NCBI GenBank assembly: GCA_026785815.1
Contig: JAJAZH010000438.1
Span: 1-25,011 of the forward strand
DNA length: 25,011 nt
Direction of reading: 5' to 3'
Source of the DNA: Ramlibacter sp.
GTDB lineage: Bacteria > Pseudomonadota > Gammaproteobacteria > Burkholderiales > Burkholderiaceae_C
The notes below the pieces were generated by a model that was given only the letters and a program-made list of their open reading frames with translations, was not told the origin of the DNA and did no database searches. Position numbers and translations under genes: made by a program. This document shows, in pieces, positions 7,480-15,114 of the stretch. How positions within the stretch are numbered: the stretch's first letter is position 1; each line of letters starts with the position of its first letter.

Positions 7480-8472
7480 CTATTTGATGGCGATGACGCG
7501 GTCCCAGTCCTTCTTGTCCAGCTTCATGGATTCGAAGGTGATGGCCTTGAGCACGCGCTGCTGGAAGTCGTTGCGGTCGACAGTCACCACGTTGATGCCC
7601 TTCTTCTTGAATTCGTCGACCAGTTCGCCTTCGCGCTTGCGGATGTCGTTGGTGGCGTTGACGGCCGCTTCCTGCGTGATGTCGACCAGCAGCTTCTGCT
7701 CGGCCGGCGTGAGTTTGCCCATCGTGCCCGGCGAGACCACGGTCAGCAGCGCGTCCGAGATGTGGCCGGTCAGGATGATGTTCTTCTGCACTTCGTAGAA
7801 CTTCTTGGCCTCGATCGTCGGCAACGGATTTTCCTGCGCGTCGACGGTGCCGTTCTGCAGCGCCAGGTAGACCTCGGCGAAAGCGATTGGCGTCGGGTTG
7901 GCGCCGCACGCCCGTGGCAGCGCGGTGTACGCCGGCGAATCGGGCACCCGCATCTTGAGGCCCTTCATCTCGTCGCAGTTCTTGAACAGCTTGTTGCTGG
8001 TGGCATGCCGGGCGCCGTAATAGGTCAGGGCGGTCACGGTGTTGCCGGTGGCCTTCTTGTAGCCTTCGGTCAATTCCCGAAACACGTCGCTCTTGCCGTA
8101 CTTGATCACGTGGTCGGCGTCGCGGAAGGTGAACGGGTAGTAGCTGACGGCGAGCCGGGGATAGGAATTGGATGCGAACGACGCGCCGGTCAGGATGATG
8201 TCGACGGTCCCGAGCTGCAGGCCCTGGTTGATGTCGCTCTCCTTGCCCAGGCTGGAGGCCGGGAACACCTGAATCTCGTACTTGCCGTTGGTGCGCTTCT
8301 TGAACTCCTCGCCGGCCCAGACCGACCACTTGTGGTACGGCTCCGAGGTCTCGTAGACATGGGCCCATTTGAGCTTGACCTGTGCCTGTGCCAGGCCGAG
8401 GCTGCCCATGGCGCCGGTGAGCAGGGTGCCGGCTGCGAGCAGCCGGATGGCGGTACGTTTTTGCATTTTCAT
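7480..8472 (-). CDS. dctP: TRAP transporter periplasmic substrate-binding protein (DctP family)
   Basis: This protein captures the substrate in the periplasm and delivers it to DctQM. It has a Sec signal peptide (basic MKMQKR, hydrophobic core, predicted cleavage after AQA at about 30), then the DctP fold starting VKLKWAHVYETSEPYHKWSVWAGEEF, with GLQLGTVDIILTG, the arginine region MKGLKMRVPDSPAYTALPRACGANPTPIAFAEVYLALQNGTVDAQENP and a helical C-terminus. The arginine in MRVPDS is the family's usual carboxylate-binding residue. The length of 330 is normal. AGGAG sits 4 bases before the ATG at 8472 and 10 before a second ATG at 8466, so either may be used. It lies 30 bases downstream of the regulator gene. 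Confidence 0.95.
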   Translation of the reverse strand: MKMQKRTAIRLLAAGTLLTGAMGSLGLAQAQVKLKWAHVYETSEPYHKWSVWAGEEFKKRTNGKYEIQVFPASSLGKESDINQGLQLGTVDIILTGASFASNSYPRLAVSYYPFTFRDADHVIKYGKSDVFRELTEGYKKATGNTVTALTYYGARHATSNKLFKNCDEMKGLKMRVPDSPAYTALPRACGANPTPIAFAEVYLALQNGTVDAQENPLPTIEAKKFYEVQKNIILTGHISDALLTVVSPGTMGKLTPAEQKLLVDITQEAAVNATNDIRKREGELVDEFKKKGINVVTVDRNDFQQRVLKAITFESMKLDKKDWDRVIAIK

Positions 8473-8502
8473 TTGTCTCCTAGGGTGGGTTGTCGCTGGG
8501 CT

Positions 8503-9225
8503 TCAGGAACTGTTGGCGCGGCGCCAGCTCGCGCTGTATCGGTTGTAGGCTTTCTTCAGATGCGTCTGCATCGCGGACCGGGCGCCTTGCGAGTCGCGGG
8601 CGCGAATGGCCTCCAGCACGGCGGTGTGTTCGACCAGCGCGGCACTCCAGGACGCCGGGTTCTCGAAGTGGTCTCCCAGCCGCTCGGACAGGGGCCCGCT
8701 GCGCGCCTGCCAGTAGCCGTGTACCGTGTCGCGCAGCACTTCATTGCCGCAGGCCTGGGCGACCGCCGTGTGGAAAGCCTGGTCGCCGCTGCGCGGGACA
8801 ATGCCGGCGCTGGCGTCTTCATGCATCCGGGCCAGCGCTCCCGACATCGCCGCGATCTGGGTCTTGCGGGCATTCCGGGCGGCCAGCGCGGCGACTTCGC
8901 CTTCGACCAGCTCGCGCGCCCGCATCAACTCCAGCGGCCCCCATTCGGCGGGTTCGGGCGATCCAGCGCTGCCGTTGCCTTCGGACCGGAGGCCGGCTTG
9001 CACGACATAGATGCCGGAGCCGGTGCGCACGTCGACCACGTCTTCGATCTCCAGCGCGATCAGGGCCTCGCGCACCGATGGCCGGCTCACGCCCAGCTGC
9101 CGGGCGAGGTCGCGTTCGGCCGGCAGGCGGCTGCCAGGGGTGAACTCTCCCTGCGCGATCAGCGAACGCAGTTGTTCGGCGATCTGCCGGTACAGGCGCT
9201 GGGGTTCGACGGATTGCAGCGGCAC
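8503..9225 (-). CDS. GntR-family (FadR/FCD) transcriptional regulator
   Basis: A winged-helix domain (about 10-75: YRQIAEQLRSLIAQGEF, PGSRLPAERDLARQLGVSRPSVREAL, VRTGSGIYV) is followed by an FCD effector domain. The FCD metal site looks complete: D-x3-H in GDQAFH, then His in VEHTAVL and His in MQTHLKKAY. This is the typical layout of regulators of sugar-acid catabolism (UxuR/ExuR and relatives). The start is GTG at 9225, because an in-frame TAA lies five codons upstream and no ATG precedes the HTH. No clear ribosome binding site is visible. As the first gene of the leftward operon facing a divergent operon, it is probably the autoregulated local repressor that responds to a pathway intermediate (inference). 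Confidence 0.93.
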   Translation of the reverse strand: MPLQSVEPQRLYRQIAEQLRSLIAQGEFTPGSRLPAERDLARQLGVSRPSVREALIALEIEDVVDVRTGSGIYVVQAGLRSEGNGSAGSPEPAEWGPLELMRARELVEGEVAALAARNARKTQIAAMSGALARMHEDASAGIVPRSGDQAFHTAVAQACGNEVLRDTVHGYWQARSGPLSERLGDHFENPASWSAALVEHTAVLEAIRARDSQGARSAMQTHLKKAYNRYSASWRRANSS

Positions 9226-9252
9226 GGCAGCAGGGGTTTAAGGGTTAGCCTG

Positions 9253-9277
9253 AATTGGCCAAGTGGCCTGACCAATT
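9253..9277. promoter_or_regulatory. Putative GntR/FadR operator in the divergent promoter region
   Basis: An imperfect 25-bp palindrome with outer arms AATTGG and CCAATT and partly matching inner bases (CA/TG) lies in the 120-bp gap between the divergently transcribed regulator and SDR genes. The TTGG...CCAA arms resemble operators of hexuronate-type GntR regulators. Its position would let one bound dimer control both operons. Confidence 0.5.
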
Positions 9278-9282
9278 AATAT
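9255..9282 (+). promoter_or_regulatory. Possible promoter of the SDR-SDR-FAH operon
   Basis: TTGGCC (9255-9260, four of six to TTGACA) and TAATAT (9277-9282, four of six to TATAAT) are spaced 16 bases apart and overlap the putative operator, so bound repressor would occlude polymerase. The transcript would have a leader of about 55-60 bases. The match is modest. Confidence 0.3.
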
Positions 9283-9345
9283 CGCCCAGGCCCGGGTCCG
9301 AAACATCCGGCAAAACCCTCGCGCGGCGTTCGCACAGGAGCATTC

Positions 9346-10080
9346 ATGAGACTCAAAGGGAAAACCGCCCTCGTCACCGCGGCCGGGCAGGGCATCGGCC
9401 GCGCCAGTGCGCTGGCGCTGGCTGCCGAGGGGGCGCAGGTCTGGGCCACCGACCTCAACCCGCAATTGCTGGAGAGCTATGCCGCCGTGGCCGGCATCCA
9501 GGCCATGCCGCTGGACGTGCTGGACAAGGCGGCGATCCTGCGCACGGTGGCTGGCTTGCCGCCGCTGGACATCCTGTTCAATTGCGCCGGTTACGTCCAC
9601 AACGGCACCATCCTGCAGGCCACCGACACCGAATGGGATTTCGCGTTCAACCTGAACGTGCGCTCGCAGTTCTGGATGATTCGGGCGGTGCTGCCATCGA
9701 TGCTGTCCCGGGGCGGCGGCAGCATCATCAACATGGCGAGCGTCTGCGGCAGCCTCAAGGGCTTGCCGAACCGGTTCATCTACGGCGCCTCCAAGGCGGC
9801 GGTGGTGGGCCTGACCAAGGCGGTTGCGGCCGATTACGTCGGCCAGGGCATCCGCTGCAATGCCATCGCGCCGGGGACGGTCGATACGCCCTCGCTGCAC
9901 GAGCGCATCAACGCCTATGACGACCCGGTGCAGGCGCGCAAGAACTTCATCGCCCGCCAGCCGATGGGCCGGCTGGCGCAGGCGCACGAGATGGCGCCGC
10001 TGGTGGTGTTCCTGGCCAGCGACGAGTCGGTGTTCGTGACCGGCCAGCTGTATGCCAACGACGGGGGAATGACGATATGA
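9346..10080 (+). CDS. SDR-family oxidoreductase, 2-keto-3-deoxy-L-fuconate dehydrogenase-like
   Basis: A classical short-chain dehydrogenase of 244 residues: TAAGQGIG nucleotide loop (11-18), Asp36 favouring NAD, NCAG (79-82), and the catalytic Ser132-Tyr146-Lys150 set (NMASV, YGASK). The block GIRCNAIAPGTVDTPSLHERI is typical of the DHRS6/2-keto-3-deoxy-L-fuconate dehydrogenase subgroup. That subgroup oxidises the C4 hydroxyl of 2-keto-3-deoxy acids to 2,4-diketo acids. AGGAG (9336-9340) is 5 bases before the ATG. It is the first gene of the rightward operon, and its stop overlaps the next start in ATGA (10077-10080), so the two are translationally coupled. The exact substrate is inferred from family and neighbours. 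Confidence 0.85.
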   Translation: MRLKGKTALVTAAGQGIGRASALALAAEGAQVWATDLNPQLLESYAAVAGIQAMPLDVLDKAAILRTVAGLPPLDILFNCAGYVHNGTILQATDTEWDFAFNLNVRSQFWMIRAVLPSMLSRGGGSIINMASVCGSLKGLPNRFIYGASKAAVVGLTKAVAADYVGQGIRCNAIAPGTVDTPSLHERINAYDDPVQARKNFIARQPMGRLAQAHEMAPLVVFLASDESVFVTGQLYANDGGMTI

Positions 10081-10823
10081 ACCAGCTCGATTTCAAAGGC
10101 CGCCATGCAGTCATTACCGGCGGCGCCACGGGCCTGGGGTACGCCATCGCCCAACGCCTGATCGCCTCGGGCGGCACGGTGACGCTGTGGGACCGGGACG
10201 ATGCCGCCGCCCAGAAGGCGGCCAGATCGCTCGGCGGCGCAACCCGTGCGGTGGCGGTCGACGTGGCGCAGCACGCGTCGGTCCAGTCCGCGGTGCAGGC
10301 GACCGTGAAGGATTCGCCGCGGATCGACGCGCTGGTCAACAGCGCCGGCATCACCGGTCCCAACACCAAGGTCTGGGACTATCCGGTGCAGGCCTGGCGC
10401 GACGTGATGGACATCAACGTCAACGGCCTGTTCCACTGCTGCCGGGAAGTCGTGCCGCTGATGCGGAACCAGGGTTGGGGCCGGATCGTCAACATCGCAT
10501 CGGTGGCCGGCAAGGACGGCAACCCGAACGCCAGCGCCTACAGCGCCAGCAAGGCGGCGGTGATCGCGCTGACCAAGTCGCTGGGCAAGGAACTGGCCGA
10601 CACCGGGGTGCGGGTCAACTGCGTGACCCCCGCCGCGGTGAAGACCGGCATGTTCGACCAGATGAGCGCCGAGCATATCCAGTTCATGCTGTCGAAGATC
10701 CCGATGGGCCGCTTCGGCACGCCCGAGGAGGTCGCTGCGATGGTGCCCTGGCTGTGCACCGACGACTGTTCGTTCTCCACTGGCGCGGTGTTCGACCTGT
10801 CCGGCGGGCGTTCGAGCTACTAG
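10077..10823 (+). CDS. SDR-family oxidoreductase (second of pair)
   Basis: A 248-residue classical SDR: TGGATGLG cofactor loop (14-21), Asp39 suggesting NAD, NSAG (88-91), and the catalytic Ser142-Tyr155-Lys159 (NIASV, YSASK). The C-terminal end is DLSGGRSSY. It overlaps the preceding SDR gene by four bases and is followed after 29 bases by the FAH hydrolase gene. It could be the sugar or sugar-acid dehydrogenase feeding the pathway (for example an L-fucose-type dehydrogenase) or a second keto-deoxy-acid dehydrogenase of different stereochemistry. Sequence alone does not decide. Confidence 0.88.
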   Translation: MNQLDFKGRHAVITGGATGLGYAIAQRLIASGGTVTLWDRDDAAAQKAARSLGGATRAVAVDVAQHASVQSAVQATVKDSPRIDALVNSAGITGPNTKVWDYPVQAWRDVMDINVNGLFHCCREVVPLMRNQGWGRIVNIASVAGKDGNPNASAYSASKAAVIALTKSLGKELADTGVRVNCVTPAAVKTGMFDQMSAEHIQFMLSKIPMGRFGTPEEVAAMVPWLCTDDCSFSTGAVFDLSGGRSSY

Positions 10824-10852
10824 CAACAACACCATCCCTGAAGGAGAAAAAA

Positions 10853-11701
10853 ATGAAACTCGTCCGCTATGGCAACCCCGGCAAGGAAAAGCCCGGCCTG
10901 ATCGATCTCGAGGGCCGGCTGCGCGACCTGAGCGGCGTGGTGCCCGATATCGGCCCGGCGCAACTGGGCCGCGTCATGCAGACCCGGCTGCGCAAGCAGA
11001 ACCCCGACAAGCTGCCGCTGGTTCGCGGCAATCCGCGCTTCGGCTGCCCGGTCGCCAATGTCGGCAAGTTCATCGCCATCGGCCTGAACTTCGTCGATCA
11101 CGCAGCCGAATCCGGCTCGCCGATTCCCAAGGAGCCGATCGTCTTCATGAAGGCCAACAGCTCGATCCAGGGTCCGAACGATCCGGTGATGCTGCCGCGC
11201 GGCTCGACCAAGACCGACTGGGAAGTCGAGCTGGGCATCGTGATCGGCGAGCGGGCCCGTTATGTGCCCAAGAAGGACGCGCTGGCTTTCGTGGCCGGCT
11301 ACTGCGTCATCAACGATGTCAGCGAGCGCGAATACCAGCTCGAGCGCGGCCCGCAGTGGGACAAGGGCAAGGGCTGCGACACCTTCGGCCCGATCGGCCC
11401 CTGGCTGGTCACGCCCGACGAACTCGAGAACGTGCAACGCCTCGGCATGTGGCTGGACCTCAATGGCAAGCGGATGCAGACCGGCAACACCCGCACCATG
11501 ATCTTCGACGCCGCCAAGTTGGTGAGCTACGTCAGCCACTTCATGACGCTGCTGCCTGGCGATGTCATCACCACCGGCACCCCGCCCGGTGTCGGGCTCG
11601 GCATGAAGCCGCCGCTGTACCTGAAGAAGGGCGACGTCATGACGCTCGGCATCGAGGGCCTTGGCGAGCAGCGCCAGGAAGTGGTCGCCTTCAAGGCCTG
11701 A
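10853..11701 (+). CDS. Fumarylacetoacetate hydrolase-family enzyme, 2,4-diketo-3-deoxy-sugar-acid hydrolase-like
   Basis: The 282-residue product has an N-terminal small domain (MKLVRYGNPGKEKPGLID) and the FAH catalytic domain: GLNFVDHAAESG (77-88), PIVFMKANSSIQGPND (95-110), the metal-binding DWEVELGIVIG with Glu124 and Glu126, Asp155 in VINDVSERE, and TGTPPGVGLG near the end. These enzymes cleave 2,4-diketo acids to pyruvate and a second acid. In the L-fucose route the products are pyruvate and L-lactate; in the D-arabinose route, pyruvate and glycolate. Database annotation often calls this subfamily ureidoglycolate lyase, which the context here does not support. AAGGAG (10841-10846) is 6 bases before the ATG. 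Confidence 0.9.
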   Translation: MKLVRYGNPGKEKPGLIDLEGRLRDLSGVVPDIGPAQLGRVMQTRLRKQNPDKLPLVRGNPRFGCPVANVGKFIAIGLNFVDHAAESGSPIPKEPIVFMKANSSIQGPNDPVMLPRGSTKTDWEVELGIVIGERARYVPKKDALAFVAGYCVINDVSEREYQLERGPQWDKGKGCDTFGPIGPWLVTPDELENVQRLGMWLDLNGKRMQTGNTRTMIFDAAKLVSYVSHFMTLLPGDVITTGTPPGVGLGMKPPLYLKKGDVMTLGIEGLGEQRQEVVAFKA

Positions 11702-11744
11702 TCGCCGTCGAGACGCGGTCAGGATGGCCGCTTAAACTTCGTGG

Positions 11745-14108
11745 ATGGCCGCCCAAGCGCATCCCTACTTCGCCGCCACCGGCGCGACGGCGCAGCTGCT
11801 GCGGGCGCGCGACTGGTCGACTTCCGCGCTGGGACCGATGGAGCAGTGGCCGTACTCGCTGCGGGCCATGGTCAACCTGGTGCTTGGTTCGGTCTTTCCG
11901 ATGTTCGTCGCCTGGGGTCCGACCCTGGCGCTGCTCTACAACGATCCGTACGCAGAGCTGGCCGGCAACAAGCATCCCGGCGCATTGGGCGCGCCTTTCC
12001 TGGACACCTGGGACGAAATCCGGGCCGAGCTGGTTCCGCTGGTGGCCCGGGCCCTTGGCGGCGAATCCTTTGCGATGGAAAACCTGCCGCTGCGGATGCG
12101 CCGGCGCGGTTACGACGAAGACGCCTGGTTCACGTTCTCCTATTCGCCGGTGTTCGGGGATCACGGCGCGATCGAGGGACTGTTTTGCACCTGCATCGAG
12201 ACCACGGCGTCGGTCCTGAGCGAGCGCGAGCAGCGCGCCGACCGGCAGTGGTGGCAGACGCTGTTCCAGCAGGCTCCCGGATTCGCCGCCGTGCTGCGGG
12301 GGCCGGACCATGTGTTCGAGATGGCCAACCAGGCCTATCTGCAGATCTGCGGCGATCGGCCGGTGCTCGGACTGCCGCTGGCCGAGGCCCTGCCTGAAGT
12401 GGTCGAGCAGGGCTTCATCGGCTGGCTGGACGGCGTGGTCAAGACCGGCAAGCCGTTCGTGGGCCGGTCGATCCGGGTGGTGCTGAACCGGGTGGCCGGC
12501 GCGCAGCCGGTGGAAGCCTTCATCGACTTCGTCTACCAGCCGCTGAAGAACGGCGAGGGCGACGTGGTCGGCATCTTCGTGCAGGGCCATGAGGTGACGG
12601 ACCAGCATCGGGCGCAGGAAGCCCTGCTGGCGTTTTCCAACAGCATCCCTGCGATCGCCTGGGAGGCCGGCGCAACAGGCGGCCTCGAGCGATTCAACTC
12701 GCAATGGCAGGCCTACACCGGGCTCAGTGTGGAAAGCGCGCTCGGCCGCGGCTGGACCACGGCGGTCCACCCCGAGGACCTGATCGCTGCGCAACGGGTC
12801 TGGGAAGGGGCGCGCAAGGGCAACCGGGCCTGGCAGATCGAGTACCGGCTGCGCAGCGCGAGCGGTGAGTGGCGCTGGTTCCACGCCAATGCCGTACCGC
12901 AGCTCGACGCCGAAGGACGGGTGTTGCGCTGGTTCGGTACCACCACCGACATCCAGGAGTCGAAGGTCGCTGCCCAGAACCTGCGCGACGCCGACCGCCA
13001 GAAAGACGAATTCCTGGCGACCCTGGCGCACGAGCTGCGCAACCCGCTGGCGCCGATCCGCACGGCCGTGCACCTGCTCTCGTCACCTGGCGCCAGCGAG
13101 GCGGCCAGGGCCCGCGCGACCGGCGTGATCGGGCGCCAGGTCGGTCACATGGCGCGTCTGCTGGACGACCTGATCGATGTCGCCCGGATCACCCAGCGTC
13201 GGCTGGTGCTCAAGAAAGAGACCGTCACTGCCGGGTCGGTGATGGAAGCTGCGCTGGAAGCGGCCCGGCCCCTGGCAGACGCCAAGCGGCACATGCTGAC
13301 GACCACAATCGAAGATCCGCAGACGCAGTTGCTGGCCGACCCGGTGCGGCTCGCGCAGGTGCTCTCCAACCTGCTGAACAACGCTTCGAAGTACACCGAC
13401 CCTGGCGGCCGGATCAGCCTGGATGTCCGGGCCGACGGGCCTGACCTCCGATTCACGGTCACCGACAGCGGCATCGGGCTGGAGCCGGCGGCGATCGAAA
13501 AGGTGTTCGCGATGTTCGCTCAGGAGCACTCCGCTATCGACCGTTCCGAAGGCGGGCTGGGGATCGGGCTGGCGCTGGTGAAGGGGCTGGTGGAGCTGCA
13601 CGGGGGCTCGGTGACAGCGACCAGCGATGGCGCCGGCCGCGGCAGCCGGTTTACGGTGCGGCTGCCTTACCTGGCTGTCGCCCCGACTGCGGACGTGACG
13701 GTGGGCCCCGGGGCTTTGCGGCCCCAGGAAACAGCGTCCAGTTCGGGGCGAACGGTGCTGTTGGCCGACGACAACCGCGATGCGGCCGACGTCATGGCCG
13801 ACCTGCTGCGGCTGGGAGGGCACGTGGTCCATACGGCGCACGACGGCATCGAAGCCGCGGCGCTGGCGCTGCGCTTGCAGCCGGACGTGCTGGTGCTGGA
13901 CATCGGCATGCCGGGGCTGAACGGCTACGAGGTGGCGCGACAAGTGCGTGCGCAGCCCTGGGGCAGCCGACCCCTGATGATTGCCGCGACCGGCTGGGGC
14001 CAGGACGGCGATCGCCAGAAGGCGCTGGATGCAGGTTTCGACCTGCATCTCACCAAGCCGTTCGATCCGGCCCAGATTTTCGATTTGATCGCAGCCAGGG
14101 CGGACTGA
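11745..14108 (+). CDS. PAS-domain hybrid sensor histidine kinase with receiver domain
   Basis: A 787-residue signalling protein with no membrane helices, so cytoplasmic. In order: an N-terminal PAS-like sensor (about 20-150, with SALGPMEQWPYSLR and LLYNDPYAELAG), a second PAS (about 165-290), a third PAS with PAC (about 290-408), HisKA with His429 in LAHELRNPLAPIR, HATPase_c (about 525-640; NLLNNASKY, DSGIGL, GGLGIGLALV), and a receiver domain with phospho-acceptor Asp719 in VLVLDIGMPGLNG and Lys in LTKPFD. There is no output domain and no separate response regulator nearby, so its partner lies elsewhere. No ribosome binding site is evident at ATG 11745. The signal is unknown. The gene starts 43 bases after the FAH gene and might be read through from that operon. 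Confidence 0.93.
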   Translation: MAAQAHPYFAATGATAQLLRARDWSTSALGPMEQWPYSLRAMVNLVLGSVFPMFVAWGPTLALLYNDPYAELAGNKHPGALGAPFLDTWDEIRAELVPLVARALGGESFAMENLPLRMRRRGYDEDAWFTFSYSPVFGDHGAIEGLFCTCIETTASVLSEREQRADRQWWQTLFQQAPGFAAVLRGPDHVFEMANQAYLQICGDRPVLGLPLAEALPEVVEQGFIGWLDGVVKTGKPFVGRSIRVVLNRVAGAQPVEAFIDFVYQPLKNGEGDVVGIFVQGHEVTDQHRAQEALLAFSNSIPAIAWEAGATGGLERFNSQWQAYTGLSVESALGRGWTTAVHPEDLIAAQRVWEGARKGNRAWQIEYRLRSASGEWRWFHANAVPQLDAEGRVLRWFGTTTDIQESKVAAQNLRDADRQKDEFLATLAHELRNPLAPIRTAVHLLSSPGASEAARARATGVIGRQVGHMARLLDDLIDVARITQRRLVLKKETVTAGSVMEAALEAARPLADAKRHMLTTTIEDPQTQLLADPVRLAQVLSNLLNNASKYTDPGGRISLDVRADGPDLRFTVTDSGIGLEPAAIEKVFAMFAQEHSAIDRSEGGLGIGLALVKGLVELHGGSVTATSDGAGRGSRFTVRLPYLAVAPTADVTVGPGALRPQETASSSGRTVLLADDNRDAADVMADLLRLGGHVVHTAHDGIEAAALALRLQPDVLVLDIGMPGLNGYEVARQVRAQPWGSRPLMIAATGWGQDGDRQKALDAGFDLHLTKPFDPAQIFDLIAARAD

Positions 14109-14216
14109 CGCGGCTGCGAAGGTCGCAGTTCAGGGCTGGGCGGACGGCTGTCAATTTGCGCGCGGGATCGGCGGCCGACCGAAAGTCCAGCACCGGGAGC
14201 GGAACTGCTGCAAAAT

Positions 14217-14230
14217 AGCACGGTCGTTCT
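14217..14230. promoter_or_regulatory. Putative TetR operator upstream of the beta-oxidation operon
   Basis: AGCACGGTCGTTCT pairs with its own reverse complement at 10 of 14 positions (AG-ACG--CGT-CT), the general form of many TetR-family operators. It lies 20 bases before the TetR start in a 142-base gap and just after a CAAAAT that could serve as a -10. It may be the autoregulatory site. The evidence is symmetry and position only. Confidence 0.35.
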
Positions 14231-14250
14231 TTTCCATCGCCCCGCACCCC

Positions 14251-14928
14251 ATGACCGTCACCACCGAACTGCCCCTGAAGCCGCCGCGCGATGGCCGTGG
14301 CTTGCAAAAGGGCCAGCAGACCAAGGCCGCGATCGTCGATGCGGCTCTGGGCCTCGCGACCCAGATCGGGCTGGAGGGATTGTCGATCGGCGCGCTGGCC
14401 GAAGTCACGCAGATGAGCAAATCCGGCGTGTTCGCGCACTTCGGCTCGCGCGAGGAGTTGCAGATCTCGGTGATCCGCGAATACCACAGCCGCTTCGAGC
14501 AGGAAGTGTTCTATCCGGCTCTGGACCAGGCCCGCGGCCTGCCTCGGCTGCGAGCGATGTTCTCCAACTGGATGCAGCGGACCTCGGTCGAGATCGACTC
14601 GGGCTGTCTCTACATCAGCGGCGCCGTCGAGTTCGACGACCGGACCGGGCCGGTGCGCGATGCGCTGGCCAGTTCGGTCATGGCCTGGCACGCTGCGCTC
14701 AAGCGCGCGATCCAGAGCGCCCGGGAACTCGGCCACTTGCGCGCCGACGTCGACGACGGGCAGATGCTGTTCGAGATCCACGGCTTGATCCTGGCCTTGC
14801 ATTACGAGGCGCGCTTCCTGCAGCACCCCGGTGCCATCGCACGCGCCAACGCGGGTTTCGACCGGATCCTGCGCCACAACGCCGACAGCGCGCCCGAGCG
14901 CCCAGGCACAGGTCGTTCAACGAAATAA
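14251..14928 (+). CDS. TetR/AcrR-family regulator of the downstream beta-oxidation genes
   Basis: A 225-residue TetR protein: the N-terminal HTH spans about 22-75 (KAAIVDAALGLATQIGLEG, LSIGALAEVTQMSKSGVFAHF, GSREELQISVI), followed by a helical ligand-binding domain (about 90-205). It is the first gene of the run that continues with the acyl-CoA dehydrogenase. Only 14 bases separate its TAA from the next start codon, so it is probably cotranscribed and autoregulated. The neighbours suggest it senses an acyl-CoA (inference). The start is ATG 14251; the leading MTVTTELPLKPPRDGRG is a flexible basic arm. Confidence 0.9.
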   Translation: MTVTTELPLKPPRDGRGLQKGQQTKAAIVDAALGLATQIGLEGLSIGALAEVTQMSKSGVFAHFGSREELQISVIREYHSRFEQEVFYPALDQARGLPRLRAMFSNWMQRTSVEIDSGCLYISGAVEFDDRTGPVRDALASSVMAWHAALKRAIQSARELGHLRADVDDGQMLFEIHGLILALHYEARFLQHPGAIARANAGFDRILRHNADSAPERPGTGRSTK

Positions 14929-14942
14929 TCCAGGAGTCACTT

Positions 14943-15107
14943 ATGAGCCCCCACGTTCACGTTCGTTCTCTGCCCCCCGAGGGGGCTAAGGGCCGCGGCT
15001 CCGAGCCTGCCTGCGCAGGCTTGGACGGCACGAAGAGCTGCTGCGTCCGGCAGCAGCGCGGTCTGCAAGACCATGCCTCCCTTGAGGCGGCTCGGCGGGA
15101 GGCATAA
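14943..15107 (+). CDS. 54-residue leader ORF created by an inserted repeat
   Basis: ATG at 14943 has an excellent ribosome binding site, AGGAG (14932-14936) with a 6-base spacer, and reads 54 codons to TAA (15105-15107), four bases before the acyl-CoA dehydrogenase ATG. The peptide starts MSPHVHVRSLPPEGAKGRG and looks like no protein family. It is encoded almost entirely by the hairpin-rich repeat at 14946-15114. I expect it to be translated because of its signals, not to have a folded function. Its termination beside the next start suggests translational coupling. Confidence 0.5.
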   Translation: MSPHVHVRSLPPEGAKGRGSEPACAGLDGTKSCCVRQQRGLQDHASLEAARREA

Positions 15108-15114
15108 CCATATG
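14946..15114. repeat. 169-bp hairpin-rich repeat inserted at a start codon, flanked by TATG
   Basis: TATG occurs at both ends (14942-14945 and 15111-15114). Removing one copy with the intervening DNA would join AGGAGTCACT directly to TATGCCCATC, giving the dehydrogenase gene an ideal ribosome binding site. The insert contains four inverted repeats: GCCCCC-CGA-GGGGGC (14972-14986), AGCCTGC-CTGC-GCAGGCT (15004-15021), GCTGCTGC-GTCCG-GCAGCAGC (15037-15057), and ATGCCTCCC (15073-15081) with GGGAGGCAT (15097-15105). The last one sequesters the new ribosome binding site GGGAGG. Repeats of this style are, from memory, frequent in comamonad genomes. Confidence 0.75.

Noticed and set aside
6619..9279. 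An 886-codon open frame on the + strand across the TRAP and regulator genes
   Set aside because: It is antisense to four well-recognised genes (dctM start, dctQ, dctP, GntR). Its translation is Arg/His/Gly-rich without domain motifs, as expected of a mirror frame in GC-rich DNA.
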